This document shows positions 36,633 through 47,197 of a DNA stretch of 64,000 bases, piece by piece (the first letter of the stretch is position 1; every line of letters starts with the position of its first letter). This stretch comes from Ascaphus truei. Lineage: Eukaryota; Chordata; Amphibia; Anura; Ascaphidae. Made by a program: the position numbers and the translations under genes. The notes under the pieces were generated by a model, which was not told where the DNA came from, ran no database searches, and worked only from the letters and a program-made list of their open reading frames with translations. The stretch spans positions 3,242,559 to 3,306,558 of the forward strand of contig CM071569.1 in NCBI GenBank assembly GCA_036426205.1, written 5' to 3'.

Positions 36633-36853
36633 GGGATCACCAAGCGGCAGATCTTTTTCGAAGTTGCTTGCAGGCCCGAGTACAGGAGCGCTCGGCAGGT
36701 ATCTTCCTATGTGCACCAACGTATCCTAACATATCACAACTACACATAGTGACAGCACTGACCACGGGACAAGGGGGTTGGGCTGTGGACACAGTGTGGG
36801 GATACAGGGTGACTGTGGAGTTACTCCCTAGGGGGAATGTTATAAGTGTGTGT
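36633..36853 (+). repeat. Long direct duplication beside the PLE-derived insertion
   Basis: This 221-bp segment, from 'GGGATCACCAAGCGGCAGAT' to 'AAGTGTGTGT', repeats 34,623-34,704 joined to 35,442-35,567 (208 bp once the nested 723-bp insertion and one TSD copy are removed). The only clear length difference is 13 bp in a CACAGTGTGGGGA tandem. Confidence 0.9.
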
Positions 36854-37296
36854 TATTGCCTGCATATATATTCTTCGTTACAGTAAATTTGTTATATACA
36901 TCCCTGAGTATGTGGTTATTGTATACGCGGGTCCTGTGTAGGTAACCTTCTACATCCCTAGAACCCTACACTGGTGGAGGCGCTGAAACCGAGAACGTCC
37001 CAGAGGATTCACCCCAGGCTCTCACTGGCGGAGGCTCAGACCTCCTGTGAGCCTGACAGGTATACTGCACCACACCTGGTAACATATAGGTTCCCCTTAC
37101 ATACGCCATATATGCGATTGGGTGTGGGGGGGGGGGTAATACCCGTTACACAGCCTTACAAAAACATAAAATTTAAAACAACACAAACAAAAAACAGAAA
37201 AAAACATTAAAGGATTGGATGAAAAGCTGAAAGCTTTTTCTGGTCAGGATCTATGGTAAATTATCCTCAATTACAAAAAAGCCCCTAGATCGAAGT

Positions 37297-38274
37297 CTAC
37301 AGTATGTTCAGGCCACTTGGAGAGAGTGTTCTGAGCTCATAAATCCAGTATGCCTCCCGCATACTGGTTTGTTCTAATCTATTTCCTCCTCTCCAATTGG
37401 CCTGAACAACCTCTATTGCTTGACATAATAATCCTGTGGGGTCTTTGTTGTGGCACATGAGGAAATGATGTGAGACACTACGAGTGACCAATCCGTTCCT
37501 AATATTATATATGTGCTCATATATTCTTCTCTGAAATGTTCTCCGTGTTCTGCCTTTATATTGTAAGCCACAAGGGCATTGTAGCAAATATATGACGAAC
37601 ACTGAATGACAAATAATAAATGACTTGATGGGATACACTTTAGAGGTTACATTAGATTTGAATGTCTTTGCATTGCGACTATAAGAACATGCTAGACGTT
37701 TAGCACAAGTATAAAAACCTTTGTTATTCCCAACTTGTTTCTGCCTTCGATGGTTTAATGGACAGCTTGGGGCCAGTTTTGATTTCAAATTCATGGCCTT
37801 AGTGAATATAATATTTGGTTTCTGGGGAAGGATTTCTGCTAGAGTATTATCTCTAAGTAGAATTGGCCAATATTTATTCAGAATGTATCTTATTTTAGGT
37901 GCCATCTCATTGTACTGTGTTACAAATGAGACTGCATGTTTATTCTTGTTCGCTTGATCCTTATTCTTATATTCAAGCAATGTGTCTCTTTCTAGATCAT
38001 TAACTTGTTTTAAAGCTTCATCAAGTAGATTTTCAGGGTATTGTCTCTCAAGGAATTTGCATTTCAACTCTTCGGCATGAGTGACAAATGTCTCTTTATC
38101 TGAGCAGTTGCGTTTAAGACGCACAAATTGACCCTTTGGAATATTCCGTAACCATTGAGGGTTATGTTGACTATCTGCCCTCAAATAGTTGTTAGCTTGT
38201 ACTGGTTTGACATTTTTTTTCGTGTGGATGATATTGTTTATTCTAATTATCATACTGGAAGACCCCAATAACAT
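37297..38274 (-). pseudogene. PLE C-terminal part with GIY-YIG endonuclease
   Basis: A 325-codon open piece covers the end of the reverse transcriptase and the endonuclease of a Penelope-like element. It parallels the last 310 residues of the intact protein at 48,289-50,583: 'NPQWLRNIPKGQF', 'RLKRNCS', 'YNEMAPKI', a Cys-containing 'GFYTCAKRLACSYSRN' region, the GIY-YIG core 'YLLQCPCGLQYKGRTRR', 'EHIYNIRNG' and 'REAYWIYELRTLSPSGLN'. Compared with the intact copy the core reads QYKG for QYVG and one Cys of the CxxC-type cluster is lost. The upstream RT is broken, so the protein cannot be made. Confidence 0.85.
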
Positions 38275-39700
38275 CCAATCGGTTCTGTACTATAGTTGGC
38301 ATGTAAATTTAAGATTCCTATCATTATAATTCGGTATGTGAGAAAGTCGCTCGGAAGCTCGAGCCTGACTGGCCCGACCAACACAAACAACCACATCATA
38401 CAATGTAGCGCTCTCGCAGAGCTCCCAGGTGTTTGCCCCAAATGGACAGTTCTGTTTCCAGATATTAATCCTCCTCCCTACTGTCCATGAATACATTTGC
38501 ATAACTGGGGCAAAACCTGGTACCCTCATGGCGTTCCACACTACCTGAATTAATACTGTAAATTAAAAGTGAAAAGTTGTGTGTTAAAATATACACGAAT
38601 ACTATCCACCAAAATGTTTTTAACTAATGATAAATGCACACCTGTTTCTACAACTTGCGGCCAGCGCTCTTCGCAGCGAGCTACAGGTCTATGACTAGAG
38701 ACTATGAGAGATGTTCACATCTGCCGACCAATATACCGGCGGCCACTCGCAATCCTTTTAGGATTGAGTACATGAGTGGTCTCGCAAGTTACCGATTTGA
38801 CCTGAGTTTAACAATCGGATGAAGATGGTGGATCAATGTTAATGGGATAACTTTGATGACAGTGATAAAATCCTGAAATAATAGGTCCTCCACAGGTGGA
38901 TGAAGTCATGTGCGTTATGTATTTAGGTATAATAATAAAATAAAGGAGTGTGGAATTGGATGAGATAGAAAATACCTTTCCTGTGTTGTGGTCCATTTCG
39001 TTCAACCAGTGACGCTAGTGAGCAAAGTATTCAACTCAGCCTTGAATTTTTCCAAAGTGTCATTAGTAAGGGGGAGGTACTGCACCGACACACTTTATTC
39101 GAGCAAATACCCAGTACTGTACCTGGAAGATACCTGGAATGGCACTGCTCCTCACACCTCTGAACAGCCCCGTTGACGGTGCCTCCCAGCCTGGTTCATG
39201 CCTGGTGACGGGCGGCCGTGATCTGTTAAATGATAATGATAGGATTTAATAGGCCTGCAATGCTTAGCGTGGTTACCAGATGGCATAAATCTCATGAATT
39301 GTAATGCAGTATATATATAAATTTACTATAACGGTGAGCTATTGCAGCCAGCGTGGAAGTAAAATTGCTTCCAATGCCCTGCTTGGAAAATACCTCAATG
39401 TCCTACTCGCGCCAGAAAACACTCACACATGGGATCAATAACGAAAAACATACACATAAACCTCACAACCACCGCTGTATCACCCGATTACGTGGGACTA
39501 GCCCGAGATCCGAATAAAGTGTGTCGCCAGTGTATGTGGCTGTACCATTTAATAATCACATGGATTCCTGCATGTAATAACACTTATCCATCACAACTAT
39601 ACCCTGACCCTTATCTGCTAATTTGATAACTATAGAATCATTGTTTTCCAATCCTTGTAATGCTTCCTTTTCTGAAAGTAAATTGGTGTGACAGTACAGG
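38275..39700 (-). pseudogene. PLE reverse transcriptase, heavily decayed
   Basis: Moving down the minus strand, frame-hopping pieces match RT blocks of the intact PLE in order: the RT1-like 'IVIKLADKGQGIVVMD' near 39,600, a YFI.PK/PIISG block near 38,880-38,960, a T(R)P..Y.ILKG block near 38,780, 'FAPVMQMYSW' near 38,500 and a degraded region where YIDD should be near 38,400. About 400 bp more than expected lies between the first two blocks (about 39,010-39,540), which suggests an extra insertion. Many stops and frameshifts. Confidence 0.65.
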
Positions 39701-39719
39701 ATACACACGAGAGGTGAGA

Positions 39720-40045
39720 CATAACAGCAGGCACCGGTGCGAGACACACAGAAAAAGGGACACCCACCCAACACACAACACACACACTACGTGAACACAC
39801 ACACACACAGTGACACACACACCACAGTGACACCACACACGGACATACACAACACCAAGCCGCACCACGCACGCACACCACACACACACACACACAACAC
39901 CACAGGCACCACGACACCACACAAGGTCACACACAGTGACCAGTTGACAGCACACACAGACAGAGGACCCACAGTGACGACACAGGACCAGACATCACGA
40001 CACACACACCACCACACCACACACCACACACAGCACCACACACAC

Positions 40046-40113
<68 letters not shown>

Positions 40114-40150
40114 ACAGTGCCAGACACACACAGTGACAGTGCCAGACACA

Positions 40151-40181
<31 letters not shown>

Positions 40182-40195
40182 AATAAGCCCACCTC
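39720..40195. repeat. (CA)n-rich simple sequence
   Basis: Imperfect CACACA array with ACAGTGACACAC units, adjoining the 5' remnant of the dead PLE. Confidence 0.9.
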
Positions 40196-40369
40196 TGCAA
40201 ACACACACAAAAATTAGGCCTCTCCCCCCTTGGGGTGGGTAAGGTGCCTGGGAGGGGGTATAAAGGGGTGTGTGGGTTACCTGGGGCCCGAGGATGGGCT
40301 GCTGGAGCAGCATAGGTAGCCAGTGTGCAGAGGAGACTGGCAGGCCCGCGGAGCCTAAAGGGAGGGACA

Positions 40370-40590
40370 GAGGGGTGGAAGGGAGGGGGGCAGTGCTGAG
40401 GGAAGGGGAGGGCCCAGCATTACTGGAGGAGAGAAGGGGGGGCAGTGCTGAGGGAAGGGCAGGCCAGGCATTACTGGAGGAGAGAAGGGGGGGGGGCAGT
40501 GCTGAGGGAAGGGGAGGCCCGGCATTACTGGAGGAGAGAAGGGAGGGGGGCAGTGCTGAGGAAGGGGAGGCCCGGATTGCACCCTCATGT
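40370..40590. repeat. GC-rich minisatellite, about 55-bp unit
   Basis: About four tandem units share 'GGCAGTGCTGAGGGAAGG', 'CATTACTGGAGGAGAGAAGG' and G-runs of variable length. It is near the right end of the hAT insertion. Confidence 0.85.
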
Positions 40591-40855
40591 AGGAAGAGGC
40601 GGGCCAAAAAGAAATCTTGGCAGAGTGACAGCACGGGCAGCCAATCAGGAGAGGGGGAGTTTTTTTTTTTTTTTTTTTAAACCATTCTTGCAGGCATGCT
40701 TCCCGGGGGCCGGACCAAATGATTATGCGGGCCTTACATGGCCCGCGGGCCGGACGTTCCCCACCCCTGCGCTAAGGTAATGAAGCTGCTTTTATTTTAA
40801 TAACAGTATTGAAGCAGGGGGTCTCCGGAGCTGAACCGCATTAATTTCTACCTAG

Positions 40856-41575
40856 TTCTATTGCTACCTAATTAGATTACTGTGAACGACCAGCTCTTCT
40901 GCAATGTGCATGTATTTAAAAGCAGCAATACCATGACCCACTTTTCGAGCTTGTGGAGTGAAACACCTGCATATTGGCTGACAGTCATTACAATTACAAG
41001 CCTAAGTTAGCATAGCAACGCAGTCTGTAAACTTTCTGAAAATAGTTTGAGTCGTTATCAATTATATAACTATTAAAAAAACTATACATATTATAAGCAT
41101 ATTCTTTATTGTATAGTGCACAGTTAATGTGAAACTGAAACAAGAAAGACAGAGTCAATTTTTCATCAATACAGTAATATTACCTGGTGGGTTCAAATTC
41201 TATCCCAGCTCTATTCTCATTGTTGGGATACAGCTCTCCGAAATTTGTAAACCATGCTGATTTTGGAGAATTGCTGTAATCTCCCTAACACAACACTCAT
41301 CATTATCTTGATTTAGCTCATCCGCTAGATTCTTCACAAACCTGTAGATACAGTAAATACAACAATGCACATGAAATGCATAGCAAAATGTACAAAGGAA
41401 AACAGCCTGTAAAACATGTTAAAAAGATTTCAGTTGTTACTGTAGAACAGTACTTACTCTTTGCTAAGTGTACGAGCGACCCTTCTTTTTTTTCTCATCT
41501 TCTTCCACCATTCGCATGGTAATAGATACCTTGCAGAGACACATGCACACTGCATGGAGAAGCCCCTATTGAATC
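40856..41575. other. Non-coding stretch
   Basis: No gene or clear repeat was recognised between the end of H3 and the LINE fragment. Confidence 0.4.
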
Positions 41576-41577
41576 TG

Positions 41578-42112
41578 TCATAGTTACATAGTTACGTACA
41601 GTAGTAGTTACATAGTAGATGAGGTTGAAAAAAAGACATATGTCCATCACGTTCAACCTTTGCTAAATTTAGACGTCCGATACTTTATCTGATATCTGTA
41701 CTTACAGTATATTGATCCAGAGGAAGGCAAACAAAAAATCCCAGTGAAATATCATCTAATGATATCTCATAAGGGGAAAAATAAATTCCTTCCTGACAAT
41801 AATTGGCAATCAGTTTACTCCCTGGATCAACATCCTTCCCATGTTTACTTATGTGGTACCTCCCTGTATACCTGTCCTTTCTATAAAGATGTCCAATCAT
41901 TTTTTAGAACAAATCTATTGTATCTGCCATCACAGTCTCCATGGGTAATGAATTCCAAATGTCAACTGGCCTTACTGTAAAGAACCCTTTCCTTTATTGC
42001 TGGTGAAATCTAATTCGATTAGGATAAAGGCTCAGTTTGGACAGAAGTACATCATGGTTACTTATGCTAAAGGGGAGATTTGTTCTGTGTAATGCCTCTG
42101 TCTGTCCCAAAA
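41578..42112 (-). mobile_element. CR1-like LINE 3' end fragment
   Basis: Starts with repeated TAGTTACATAG steps and 'GTAGATGAGGTTGAAAAAA', then 'GTCCATCACGTTCAACC', and continues through 'AGAGGAAGGCAAACAAAAAA' and 'CTCCATGGGTAATGAATTCC'. I recognise this as a very common frog interspersed repeat that looks like the reverse complement of a CR1/L2-type LINE 3' end (short tail repeats at the left edge). No reverse transcriptase remains. Family name is from memory of the pattern. Confidence 0.55.
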
Positions 42113-42669
42113 GAGGTCCAGTTCCCTGTTATGTCATAGAAATTAACCAATCACATGTTAGGACACTTTAACAGTATACAAATTGAAAAGATGATGTTGG
42201 TACCACAACTAATAATATAACTGCACAGTGTAATCCACTTACTGTATACCTTGCACTTAACATTCACACTTAGTTACAGATGAAGACTGCAAAGTTCCAA
42301 AATTGTATGCTCACCCTCTGCACCGAAATGAAGAGATTCGGTGCCTCTGCAAGCACCCAAATAACGACGCCTAGGAGGAGTCACCAGGTGATGAAGACAG
42401 GAAAGGAGAATAAACAACCCACGGTGAATCAGACCAAACTAACGACAAAGACCTTGATAGTGGACAGGGACATTGAGGGGCAACATCTGAGTACACCTAC
42501 AAGCTGGCACAGTGCCAGTATGCACTGATACCGTTGTAGTGGAGGATACAAGCTTTGTGCGTGTACAGGACTTTTGTTGTCAGAGCATAGCATTGGTGTC
42601 TGGTTTTGAGCAGTGTATCACCTCACCAACCACCTTGGACCAAGAAGTCCCCCAAGACAATGTCCTGTG

Positions 42670-43076
42670 TAAAGATGGGTGAATCCGCCCAAATCTGTTT
42701 CCTTGATTTTCTCACATTTTCAACCGAAAATTCATTTCATGGTGTAAAATCCGCAATGGATTTGGTCGGTTTTAATACATGCGGATTCTTCAATAAACCC
42801 CAATTGGATATAACCCATAGACGGATTTGTAGAATTAAATCTGCAGATTCAGCAATCCGTTAGAGAATCCGCCAACATATTGAATCCACAGATTGGATTG
42901 TACGAAACCGTCGATGGGTTGCGGATTTGTATTGTATTGTAGTGTATTGGTAATAATAAAATATCCGGAAACCGCAAACCGCCCTTTTTCAGATTGATCC
43001 GTTGAAGTCCACGGATGAAAGGAACCAGTCGATCCGCTGTGGATCCAAAGCCACCAGAAACTTTTGCCCGTCTCTA
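42670..43076. mobile_element. hAT MITE, 407 bp, perfect 8-bp TSD
   Basis: The left end TAAAGATGGG and the reverse complement of the right end TAGAGACGGGC are matched inverted repeats, and GTCCTGTG occurs directly outside both ends (42,662-42,669 and 43,077-43,084). The inside has recurring AATCCGC/GGATTTG words in both orientations. No transposase. Confidence 0.8.
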
Positions 43077-43084
43077 GTCCTGTG

Positions 43085-44041
43085 ACCATGATGTAGATAT
43101 TCCAATACAGGTAATTCCTCGGTGCTTATCAAAAGCAGAAATAAAACATCTATGGCAGGAACTTTTAAAAATGATGTTTCAAGGATCCTTAGTGAGTTAA
43201 AATCTATGCTCAGTGTGACACTAACCTGACATGGGACCACAAACTGGAGAGAAACACAGCGCAACTGCAGTCCGCTATTTTTTGACGAGTATGTCCCCAT
43301 GACACATTTGCGTCCACTGGGGAACATTGACAGCACTTCATATGCCACCACTGGGGAAGCCATGTGTCACAGCGCCACTCAGGTTTCAAGTGGTTAAAAT
43401 AGCACTGCTCGGGTAGTCTCAGCCATCGTGTCCTCAGCAGAAGCATTGGAAGACATTCCCTTGGCAGTATGGTTCTAATATCCAAAGAAATAGATTGCAA
43501 CAGCACAGCCAAAGGGAAATAGATTTGCCCAGCTGTTTTTACAGCAATATATTCCCTATGAGCTGTACAAGACCTGGGCTCACAATGTGAACTATGGTGG
43601 GTTAAGGGGAAAGAGCGCTCCACTGCGAAATCTAAGGGGATATATCATTTCTGTCACTCAGAAACAGCTCAAATTCTCCAAGGAAGTCTCCAATACAACA
43701 AAAGATACATTGAATGGACAAAAAATAATGCCACTCTCTGTAGACCGGAGCCGAAAATGTTGCTAAGAAATGTGCTAAATGGCAGTTAATTATTATTTTG
43801 TGAGGCTACTGTTACCAGTGTTATTTATTAAAAATAAACATTTTATATTAAAGTTTAATTATTTATCTACCTATCATACAATATTATATTTCAAATGTAT
43901 TTTAATGAAGAAAGCTGTCCAATATTTAGGTGTTTTCTTTAAATAATTATTTGTGGAAAGAAGAGAAATCATTAGGTCATCTCATAACATTAAGGGGTCA
44001 CATATTTTTCATTTCATTTACAAGTGTTTCATTTGAGCAAG
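43085..44041. other. Non-coding stretch
   Basis: Nothing recognised. A 137-codon minus-strand frame at 43,210-43,623 has no known motif and I do not call it. Confidence 0.4.
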
Positions 44042-44226
44042 TCGGAGAAAGTGTGGTATGGGGTAGCACGGCTTAAAGGAGAAAGAGTGAGTGGTATGGG
44101 GTAGCACGGCTTAAAGGAGAAAGTGTGATATGGGGTAGCACGGCTTAAAGGAGAAAGTGTGGTATGGGGTAGCACGGCTTAAAAGAGAAAGTGGGGTATG
44201 GGGTAGCACGGCTTAAAGGAGAAAGA
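44042..44226. repeat. Tandem repeat of about 34-36 bp
   Basis: Five copies of 'GGTATGGGGTAGCACGGCTT' followed by 'AAAGGAGAAAG' and short variable spacers. Confidence 0.9.
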
Positions 44227-44911
44227 TGTTTTGAGAATTTCTCCAGTGATTTTAAAATAGCTGCAAGAAACAAGACATGTATTACACTGTTAAACTTATT
44301 TTGTTGTTGCTATTTATACATTTGTAAGTTAAGGTACAACTACGCAGAAATAAATATTTCCCACTCATTACTCATTTGGACTCAAACCAAATGCCTATCT
44401 TCACTTTACACACTAAAATGCTGTGGGGCCTATTCTATAAGCCTTCATAACCCAGTTATCGAGGCCTTTTCGCCCAAAATGCCTACTGCTATTTTGTAAG
44501 CCTCGATAAGTGGGCGATAAAGGCATAAATCGCCCATTTTTCCAGCCATCCAAAACAGATCGCCGGGTGAGCTGTGATATGCCACTTATCGTTGGGTTCT
44601 GAAACTAGTGCAATTCTAGGAGCCTCGCTTAGTTTATCGAGGCTAATCGCTGCTCTAGAATGCACAGTTTCTCCCAAAATGTTGTGAGGCTGGGGAGAAC
44701 CTGCTGAGAAGGCGGCGTGAGAGGACTTAGAAACAAAATGCATTTTTCTGCATCGGATTAATGCCAGGGGTCTCTGGAGCTGATACCCATCAATATCAGC
44801 ACCGGAGGCCCCCGGCATGAATCCCATGCAATAAAAATGCATTTACAGGCAACTTCATTACCTTAGCGGCTAACCGTTAAGGTAAAGTGATGTCACATCC
44901 TTTTGAACTAA

Positions 44912-44990
44912 TTTAATATATCACATGGTACATGAACCAATGGGATTGTCTTCAATCCCATTGGCTGTAATACCATGTGATATAGCCATG
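44912..44990. repeat. Hairpin in H2
   Basis: TATCACATGGTA and CAATGGGATTG are followed by CAATCCCATTGG and TACCATGTGATA, forming a nearly perfect hairpin. A related hairpin exists in H3 near 27,750-27,780. Confidence 0.85.
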
Positions 44991-45561
44991 TGGTTGTAAG
45001 GATGTGACGTACCTCCTTTGGAGATTACGTCACATCCTTAAAAATGTGGGGCTCTATTGGATTACAAAAAAAAGAAAGAAGATTAAAGAAAAGAAAATAA
45101 TGATAGATGATGATAGAAGAAGGTGACAGAAGATCAAAGAAAGAAGTTTTTAACTGATGCTGTTCTTCAAGGAGGATGGACAGGTAAATCGTGATTTAAT
45201 GCGCTCCAGCGCTGGATCTATTCATATAGATAATAACAAGGACATGAAAGATTGGGACTAGTGAGATGAATAAAGATGTAAAGTCCTCTGTGGGGACAAT
45301 GGTTCCCTGAAGATGAGGTTATTGGTAAAGCCCCTATATATTCCTCATAGAGATGGTATCTGGACTCACAGCATGACATAAGAAAGTATGAATTCAAGAA
45401 TACTCACATATTGTCCAAGTCAGAAATGTCCCAAATTGCGTGCAGCCCAGTATAGTAATCGATGCAATGTAGAAAAAGAAACTGGTGCACAGCCAATGAG
45501 TGGGTCACCAAGGGATGAACTGAAAAAATATCCTTTATTAATCCATAAAAATGAAGGAGAG

Positions 45562-45610
45562 CACCTCCTAAGCGTTTCGTGTATAAAAATACACTTTATC
45601 AAGGAGTACC
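45562..45610 (-). ncRNA. Hammerhead-like ribozyme (UUGAUAA variant), left arm
   Basis: On the minus strand UUGAUAA is followed by a strong stem II GUGUA..UACAC, GAAAC and GCUUA. Stem I pairs CUCC with GGAG. The first core position is U rather than C and stem III reads CGCU instead of CGCG; the partner copy keeps CGCG. Confidence 0.65.
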
Positions 45611-45927
45611 CCTATAGCCTTATAAAAAGGTCCTTAAATACACTAACCTTGTGTCCATTTCATGCCAAAACCGGCGTCACGCGGGCGCCTCAATGGGGTG
45701 TCATGGTCCGTGATGTCGCTCCCCAGGTGCCTTCTGTGCGATGCGGCGGAACGAGCGACAGCACGCTCATGGCACCCGCCCCCTGGGACTAATCTGACCA
45801 TGCGTCACTGAACCATCGGACTCGGCGCGTTCAGTGATGCCCCATTGAGGCGCACGCGTGACGTCGGTTTTGGCGCGAAATGGAGACAAGGTTAGTGTAT
45901 TTAAGGACCTTTTTATAGGCTGTTGGG

Positions 45928-45975
45928 GTACTCCTTGATAAAGTGTATTTTTATACACGAAACGCGTAGGAGGTG
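45928..45975 (+). ncRNA. Hammerhead-like ribozyme (UUGAUAA variant), right arm
   Basis: Same sequence as the left-arm ribozyme in the opposite orientation: UUGAUAA, stem II GUGUA/UACAC with a UUUUUA loop, GAAA, CGCG and a UA cleavage position, stem I CUCC/GGAG. It is better conserved than the left-arm copy. Confidence 0.7.
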
Positions 45976-46366
45976 CTCTCCTTTGTTTTTATGGATTAAT
46001 AAAGGATATTTTTTCAGTTCATCTCTTGGTGACCCACTCATTGGCTATGCGCCAGTTTCTTTTTCTACATTGCTTCAAGGAGGATGGAGACAGATTGTGG
46101 GTGATGACGTTGCGGGTCGAGAGCTTGCTGATACGCCGGGATTCGGAGGGTGAAGACTTCTAAAGGTAAGTAAAATATTGAATGTATGTAAATGTAATTT
46201 TTTCAGGTTTTTTTTATTGTATTTATTTTTATGTTTGTGATTGCCCATTGACTGTTAATGTATTCATCTGTGCCCCTTTAGGGTACAGATAAATATAGTG
46301 ACAGGCAATGCATTTTTTGGCAAATGCTTGTTTTGAATTGATTGTTAATCTTTTCTATTTCTGTTT

Positions 46367-46379
46367 ATTGTTAGGATTA
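46367..46379 (+). repeat. TSD (left) of element X
   Basis: ATTGTTAGGATTA here matches 51,937-51,949. The host sequence before 46,367 and after 51,949 belongs to H2, so these 13 bp probably mark the insertion of element X before the PLE arrived. Confidence 0.65.
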
Positions 46380-46936
46380 CAGAAATCCTCCCAACGGGGG
46401 TATGATCGCCGCACAGCCGCAATGAATCAATGAAGGCTGATGTGTGAATATAGAAAAAGCTTTATTCTCACAGGGTGCCAGCGAATCCTCTTACGCGTTT
46501 CAGCCTGCAAGGCCTTTGCCTTTGCTGTTCCTGTGGATGAACCCTGAAGCCTTGCTTATGCCGCCGGTCAGGTGACCACCCACCGCGCCGGAGCGGACGC
46601 AGGGTTGGCGGTGAAGAGGACATTGGCGTTCCACAGTGCTGGGGCGCCACATCTGTCCCAACATTTATGCTACATCAAGCCGAGATCTGCTAGCAGGAGC
46701 AGCTACATCATTCCAGAGAGGACAGGCACAGTGTCAACAACCCCAAAGTCAGCCACGCGAGTCTTTTTATCTCAACTCTTTTGGTGCTCGCAGTGAGCCA
46801 GTTGCTGGAATCACGCACATTATACTTATCCTGTCTGGGGTTGACCATGCTTATTTCCCATGAATATATTAATCAAATCAGCAGGACTGTACCATTTCTT
46901 AGCGCCTGGTGGGTTAATCATTGATTTACCCATTAT
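46380..46936 (-). mobile_element. Element X, non-coding, ribozyme relic inside
   Basis: A segment of about 557 bp between the TSD copy at 46,367 and the duplicated end sequence. Read on the minus strand it has a hammerhead-like relic (46,490-46,540) followed by AATAAAGC, as in other solo PLE-type segments. Its last about 104 bp are repeated at 51,832-51,936, beyond the PLE. Confidence 0.5.
46490..46540 (-). ncRNA. Hammerhead-like relic
   Basis: On the minus strand GCC/GGC stem, then GAAAC, GCGU and AA are recognisable, but the CUGANGA box is lost (reads AGGCAAA). Inactive if the alignment is right. Confidence 0.35.
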
Positions 46937-46951
46937 ATATATTGTTAGGAT
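46833..46951 (+). repeat. Long direct duplication, left copy (119 bp)
   Basis: From GTCTGGGG to TTGTTAGGAT. Matches 51,832-51,947 with about five differences, mostly single-base indels. The two copies bracket the intact PLE. Confidence 0.9.
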
Positions 46952-47197
46952 ACTCCTCCTTAATCTGATGGTGTGGGGTCTATATCATTTTATAGTATAT
47001 ATATTGTATAGTATTTATTCACAATACGTTTATCACATTATTGTCACAATATATTGTTTGTTGCACTTGTTGTATATACCAATTCACTATACACACAATT
47101 CACAATAGGTTGAGCGCTTGGTTGTAGTTTAGTTTCTCTTTCTCACTATATTTGTTTCCATTTTTCTACACTAGCAGCCAACCATTATTAATTTAGA

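Larger units (their letters stand above)
33622..37150 (+). mobile_element. Solo LTR-like repeat A1, interrupted by two insertions
   Basis: Begins TGTAGCCCC and ends CCCGTTACA, with inverted TGTA/TACA termini, and is flanked by the 4-bp direct repeat CAGC (33,618-33,621 and 37,151-37,154). The first 400 bp match the start of copy A2 at 54,441 (for example 'GGTGGGGGCC', 'GCATACCCGG', 'CGCGCATG'), and the end shares a 'TGCGATTGGG' G-run with A2 and family B. Insertions 34,705-35,427 and 35,568-36,632 and a 0.2-kb duplication inflate it from about 1.3-1.5 kb to 3.5 kb. No internal coding region exists, so it is most likely a solo LTR. Confidence 0.65.
29299..40769. mobile_element. hAT-type insertion of 11.5 kb with 8-bp TSD
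   Basis: The left end 'CAGGGGTGGGGAAC' equals the reverse complement of the right end, and GGGCC-rich subterminal sequence follows on both sides. CGCTAAGG lies immediately outside both ends (29,291-29,298 and 40,770-40,777), the 8-bp TSD expected for hAT. The uninterrupted target is visible in the related copy at 52,976-53,010 (CGCTAAGG followed directly by TAATGAAGCTG). No hAT transposase was recognised inside; the interior is satellite, a nested LTR with two further insertions, a dead PLE and minisatellites. The element was probably non-autonomous and grew by nesting and array expansion. Confidence 0.8.
45181..46072. mobile_element. 892-bp insertion with two inverted hammerheads, 16-bp TSD
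   Basis: CTTCAAGGAGGATGGA occurs directly outside both ends (45,165-45,180 and 46,073-46,088). Arms about 45,465-45,705 and 45,838-46,072 are inverted copies of one another, each with a hammerhead (minus at 45,562-45,610, plus at 45,928-45,975). The right arm ends at the TSD; about 284 bp precede the left arm. Each arm also has an AATAAAGGATATTTTTTCAG block on the ribozyme strand. It encodes nothing and probably needed the enzyme of a PLE. Confidence 0.85.

Noticed and set aside
40270..40780. Gly/Arg/Glu-rich frames near the right hAT end
   Set aside because: They are read through a 55-bp minisatellite and the hAT terminus.
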